From Pyronema omphalodes (lineage: Eukaryota > Ascomycota > Pezizomycetes > Pezizales > Pyronemataceae): 64,000 nt of DNA. Position 1 is the stretch's first letter. The number at the start of each line of letters is the position of its first letter. The stretch spans positions 62,001 to 126,000 of the forward strand of contig JAJJXM010000073.1 in the NCBI GenBank assembly GCA_024516155.1, written 5' to 3'. The notes under the pieces were generated by a model. The model did no database searches. It worked only from the letters and a program-made list of their open reading frames with translations, and was not told where the DNA came from. Shown one piece after another: positions 59,633 through 64,000 of this stretch. Made by a program: the position numbers and the translations under genes.

Positions 59633-60736
59633 GCGTTTCCTGCCCGCTTCTTGCTCCTACATACATGCATGAATATCCCTACGCTTCTGTATAGGGTTTG
59701 TATATCAATTTTGTTGCCGTCTGTAGATGCACACGACACCAGAAGGAGCTTTGACGGGAACAGAAAAATCAAGGCGTGCATGGTTATGGCTTACCGTGTT
59801 CGATGATGTAGCAAGCAAGCAGCCTTGAAGGGGAAAAAAAGATCCCGCGCGCCGTTGTTCCTGGAGCGGTGGATCGCGGATAGCCGTTGTGAGCTACCGT
59901 TTCGGATTTGTTAGCGTGGAGTTGGAGAATGGGGGTTGGAGGGTATGTATCTTGGACATCAACTCGTAAAGCCGAGGCATCTGTATCTGCATGCGGCCGT
60001 TGGATACCTGACTCGTGTGGGCTCCTTCAGAACATCACAAACTTCTAGAAGGATTCAGGAGGCACAGCAAGCACCAACCACATTCCTAGAGTAGAGCAAC
60101 AGACCAGATGATACTCTATCTTGAGAGCAAAGAGCAATTCCATCAGGCACGTGCAGAAAATGAAAAAAAAGTCCGATCTGGTCTGATCTGGTCTCTCTCC
60201 TTTCACCGGATCTCTCGTATGTGAAAAAAAGCTCCTAAATATGTATAACCGGTGAACCAGGAACAAGAAAAATCTACGATATCGATTTTTTAAGGATTCA
60301 AGGCGTTTGCTCACTAATTAAACCCCTCGTTTTTTCCCTGCAAACATACCTACCTCCTTCCATATCCGGGAATTACATAGAAGCCTATGTATACCATTTT
60401 TGTTCCTTCCAGAAATCACTCCACATGGTCGCTACATACATACACCGGTTTGTGGCGATGCGCAAAGTGACTCCGCGAGCGAACCGGACGGTTTCACTGT
60501 AGACAGTGGATGGTGGAGCTGAAGTTGAAGCTTGGGGGTGGCACTCAAGACGTGGCGTAAACTACTCTATGTATTCAGCCTACCCTACATCTTTACTGTA
60601 AATTGTTGTGCTGCATGAATACCCGGCTGCGCCACTCATTAATTTCTTTAGTTTTATTTTTTTGGTCTCACGTGACGGAGTAATTAGAATTAGGCCTACA
60701 CAACACAGCATCGTGCTAAAAGTCTTTTTGGATTCA

Positions 60737-60763
60737 CCATCGTCATCGTCATCATCATCATGG
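60737..60763. repeat. ATC/GTC trinucleotide array
   Basis: About eight CATCGT/CATCAT triplets. On the minus strand it would read as an Asp run, but no gene is supported here. Confidence 0.8.
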
Positions 60764-63700
60764 CGATCAGATTTTCCCATAGAATCATAATCTAACCGTA
60801 CTTTGATGCTAGACCCAAGCTTCAGGAACCACACAGGATATCCATTGGTTGACGATGGCAAGATTAAAAGCCCTTCATTATTAATTACCATCTGTATATC
60901 CATATCATGTATTTCTCTTTCTGTCCTGTATTCATGACAGGAAACCGGGGGTTGGGGAGTTTGTTTTCACCGTTATGGATTTCTGTGGTTCTTCATATGA
61001 ATCATATTCAAAATCTCATTTTGACTGTTTTTTTTTAAAAAAAAAAAATAAATAAACAAACAAGGAAGCAACCTCCGCCCATGGGTACTGAAATAAAGGA
61101 TAGCTTACATATATCCATCCATCCTACATATCCAGCATGGCTCAGATCAGACCTGATCTCATCCAAAGCAACCATATCCATATCCCCAAATCCATACTTC
61201 TCGCCCCATCGCCATCTCTTCATCTCACCATCATCTCTGCGTAGCAGTGTATCTAGTAACTCATCCCATCTTATGTTCAGAGAGCACCCTAGCTAGCCAT
61301 CTACACCATAGTCATCTAGTTCATCAGGGAAATAATTTTGGGAAATTTGACCAGGCTACGCACGGACGATCCAATCTTCCAATCTTCCGTGGGGGTGGGG
61401 ATTAACGACATGTGGGTTAGTTTTGGTTTAGTTTGGATTAGCTTGGAGTAGCTTGGATTGGTTTGCAGGTTGCGGATTTTTTGCGGGTTTGTTAGCTTGG
61501 ACTGCTTGGTATGGGCCTGGATTGGATTTTGTGGGTGGAGGAAGGAATGGATGAAAGAGAGAAATAATGAAAGCGATGAGACGAAGATGTTGTGGAGGGA
61601 TAGTTATGTAGATCGAATATGGATAGGGAAAGGGAATTATGATGATAAGTATTATGGTATCTTCACTGTGAGATCTTAGTATAGAAGAAAGGACGTAAGG
61701 TCGGTTGATTGGTTTGTCATCAATGTAGTTATTCTTGGCACTGGCGTTGTTGCTATTGTTTCTGGAAATCCTTCGTGTTTTATATTTTTTACTTTATTTT
61801 AAGAAACAAAAAATTAAGACTAAGATACCTACACTACACAATAACTAGCTTCTTTGAATCCATCCACACAATAATCTCCCCAACAAGGTTGACCAATACA
61901 AAACTCAAACAAAAAAATTTATACCAAGATAACGATCAAAAATTTATATCCGTCGTATCTAACTGGCTATATGTGCCGGTTAAATTCCAATAAACCCATC
62001 CCGAGCGGCAAAAATGTATCCAAGCCAAGCCCTGCCTAAGCCCGGTACCAGCAGCCAGCGGCCAGCCCTGTCCGGCCGGCAAGGACTCAGGAGTTTGTAT
62101 GGTGGCGTATGGCATCATAGCCATAACCATAAAAGCCGGCGGATATATCTTGGATTCTTGGGATTCTTGGCAAGGAAAGTCATGTTGTTTCCGTGGAATG
62201 CATAAAGATTAAGTCTGCAATGATAGAGGAATTTCCTATCCATATACCCAAGGTAGCTGGAAACCAAATACATCATCAATCTCCAGGATTTCAAAATGAT
62301 ATAAAATGGAATGAAGTGTATAGATCCAAATTTCCAAGGCTTGTAGATACAGCATCTACGTAACGAAATGATCATAGATGAAATATGCTACATCTATAAA
62401 ACCTCTGCGAATCTTAATATTATCCAGCAATCAACTCTTCGATGCGTAGGTCTTCTAACCATATCTTATATCCGCTATCTAAATCCCAACCTCAGTTTCA
62501 GCCTCAATTGAACCTAAGTATCACTGTTATATGATACATCTTCATCACTATATTATCTAATCAAGCAATGATTTATCCAACTTTCAGAAATCCTCCTAGG
62601 CTTTTTGATCCTTTATCTTCTTGCTTTATAAGTACAGTACTCAGGTACAATACAGTAGCCCTTTGAGAATTTTGAGGTATTACACAGAGATGGGATCTAA
62701 TTCTTATCTAAGAATGTTTCTGATGTATGTTATCATCCATCTATCAAGTTATTGGTAGTAAACTGTACGGTACTTTATATAGCGTCTATAAGGCGCATGT
62801 AAATGTCAGCAAAGCTGTTCGTCATGCCAGTATAAGCGAAAGATATGGCGCAGGGTGCTTACATGTAGAGATGTAAAGTTGACTGTCTGATTTATGTATA
62901 CTCCACGTATGTATCCTATGATAGTTGGGCTACGTAGTTGTTAAAACAAAAAAAAGGGTAAAAAGTTTTACTCGCTTCAGTTCTGTTTGATCATAAAATC
63001 CATGAAAAAAAAATATATATTGCATCATTTCTGCTATGCCTTATTCTTCCTTACTTTGCTTTGTGTGGATTGGTGATTAGGCCTGTTGTTTCTTATATGA
63101 TATGTAATTGCATCAAATTGCGCCCAAAAATTCCCATCCCATGGATTCCGAAATTTCTTATGTATTTGTTGAAGCATTTTTTTTGGAGGCCCTCGGTTAC
63201 GGATTACTAATCACGGTGTTTTTCTGTAGCTGTTCCTATTCCTTTTCCTATTCTGTGACCGTGAACCCTAAACTGGACTTCCTAGATAACTGTGTGCTGT
63301 GTAACCGAAGCACTGAAGCCCGAAGCAAGATGTATGGACAGGTAGGTAGTAGGTACCGAACTCGTACAAAATTTCTGTCATCTGTATAGATAGAACTTGG
63401 AGCGTATGGATTGTGACTTAATCAATCAACTGGTGTTTTTTACTGTATTGTTTTTTTTCCGCCATGTGAAGTCAAAAACCAAATCACAGTACCATACAAC
63501 CATAAGATGTTATGCCAAGCCATACCATGCAATGCGGTACCGTGCGATACGATGCGATAAACAACCAACCAACGAACAAATAAACAACATGTCGACATCC
63601 TATTAACCCCCCTATATAACAAATCCCTATTTCATCCCATCCCCACTCTTACCCATAAACCAACCCTCTCCCTCCAAAAAACAAATCCGTATAGATATCC

Positions 63701-64000
63701 AACTCCCAAATTCCAATTCATGAAAATCCACACAAATCTATGACTATAAACATACACGTACACGAACGACTACATCCAGTAAATCATCTATCAAAAAGAA
63801 CAGCAAAAGCTAAATGCCGAATCCCCGGCCCTTTTTCCGGGTTTCCAGGATTCCTAGATCCTCAATCCTAGATCCTCAATCCCAGATCAGGAATCCCAGG
63901 AAATCTATCATCCCACCATATCATATCTAATCAGCAGGGATAATAGAAAGAGGCATAGAGGAGGTGGAAGCCGCCGATGGGCGGCATGCGAGGTAACCGT

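Larger units (their letters stand above)
52997..64000. other. 11-kb gene-free right flank
   Basis: No gene I can support. Open frames are all under about 120 codons, lack family resemblance and often lack ATG. Features seen are microsatellites (58,846-58,880; 59,575-59,632; 60,737-60,763), a run of GTAGCTTGGATT-like words near 61,430-61,465 and TATGTATG clusters (for example 59,325-59,360). It may hold distal regulatory sequence, unknown non-coding RNA or decayed repeats; I cannot distinguish these. Confidence 0.5.

Noticed and set aside
59330..59781. Cys/Leu/Ala/Phe-repeat ORFs on both strands
   Set aside because: They are translations of the GCAAAG-type hexamer array.
1..64000. tRNA, rRNA, CRISPR array or telomeric repeats
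   Set aside because: No convincing tRNA B-box with A-box partner, no rRNA core sequence, no regularly spaced identical repeats and no TTAGGG run were found by reading.

Overview
This is a nuclear chromosome segment from a filamentous ascomycete (Pezizomycotina). The evidence is one-gene-at-a-time organisation, short GT-AG introns of roughly 40-130 nt with CTAAC/CTAAT-like branch sites, and clear fungal orthologues (Vps5, Utp21, Vts1, Rrs1, mS29, mL46). Leotiomycetes is my best guess from general style only (inference). I see no tRNA, rRNA or CRISPR signal and no intact transposon.

Layout. 1-12.4 kb is almost gene-free, apart from a PH-domain gene (3.0-4.4 kb, minus), and is full of short tandem repeats and homopolymers. 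12.4-17.8 kb holds two small hypothetical ORFs, a diverged repeat pair that still shares a peptide pattern, and a possible degraded gene. 18-21.2 kb carries two minus-strand genes: a five-exon TPR protein and a bZIP transcription factor whose coding frame has no visible AUG and which lies behind several short upstream ORFs. 21.7-22.8 kb is a diverged direct duplication. 23.8-27.2 kb is a fungal NLR-like NACHT/ankyrin gene with nine exons, a one-base frameshift and a truncated ankyrin end.

28.9-52.9 kb is the gene-rich core. It contains an Mpv17/PMP22-family membrane protein, a large unknown protein with CxxC and His-rich segments, Rrs1, mS29 (Rsm23/DAP3), Vps5, Utp21, Vts1, mL46 and a second unknown protein ending in two CxxC pairs. 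Four of these serve ribosomes: Rrs1 (60S assembly), Utp21 (18S processing), mS29 and mL46 (mitoribosome). Rrs1 and mS29 are divergently transcribed from a 659-bp spacer. Vps5 acts in retromer sorting and Vts1 in SAM-domain mRNA recognition. 53-64 kb is an 11-kb stretch with no gene I can support.

Exon coordinates were obtained by hand, joining open frames at GT/AG sites and checking that phases match. They are predictions, not transcript evidence. I found no convincing new multi-gene system. The most notable items are the damaged NLR, the AUG-less bZIP gene with its uORFs, and the two repeat families.
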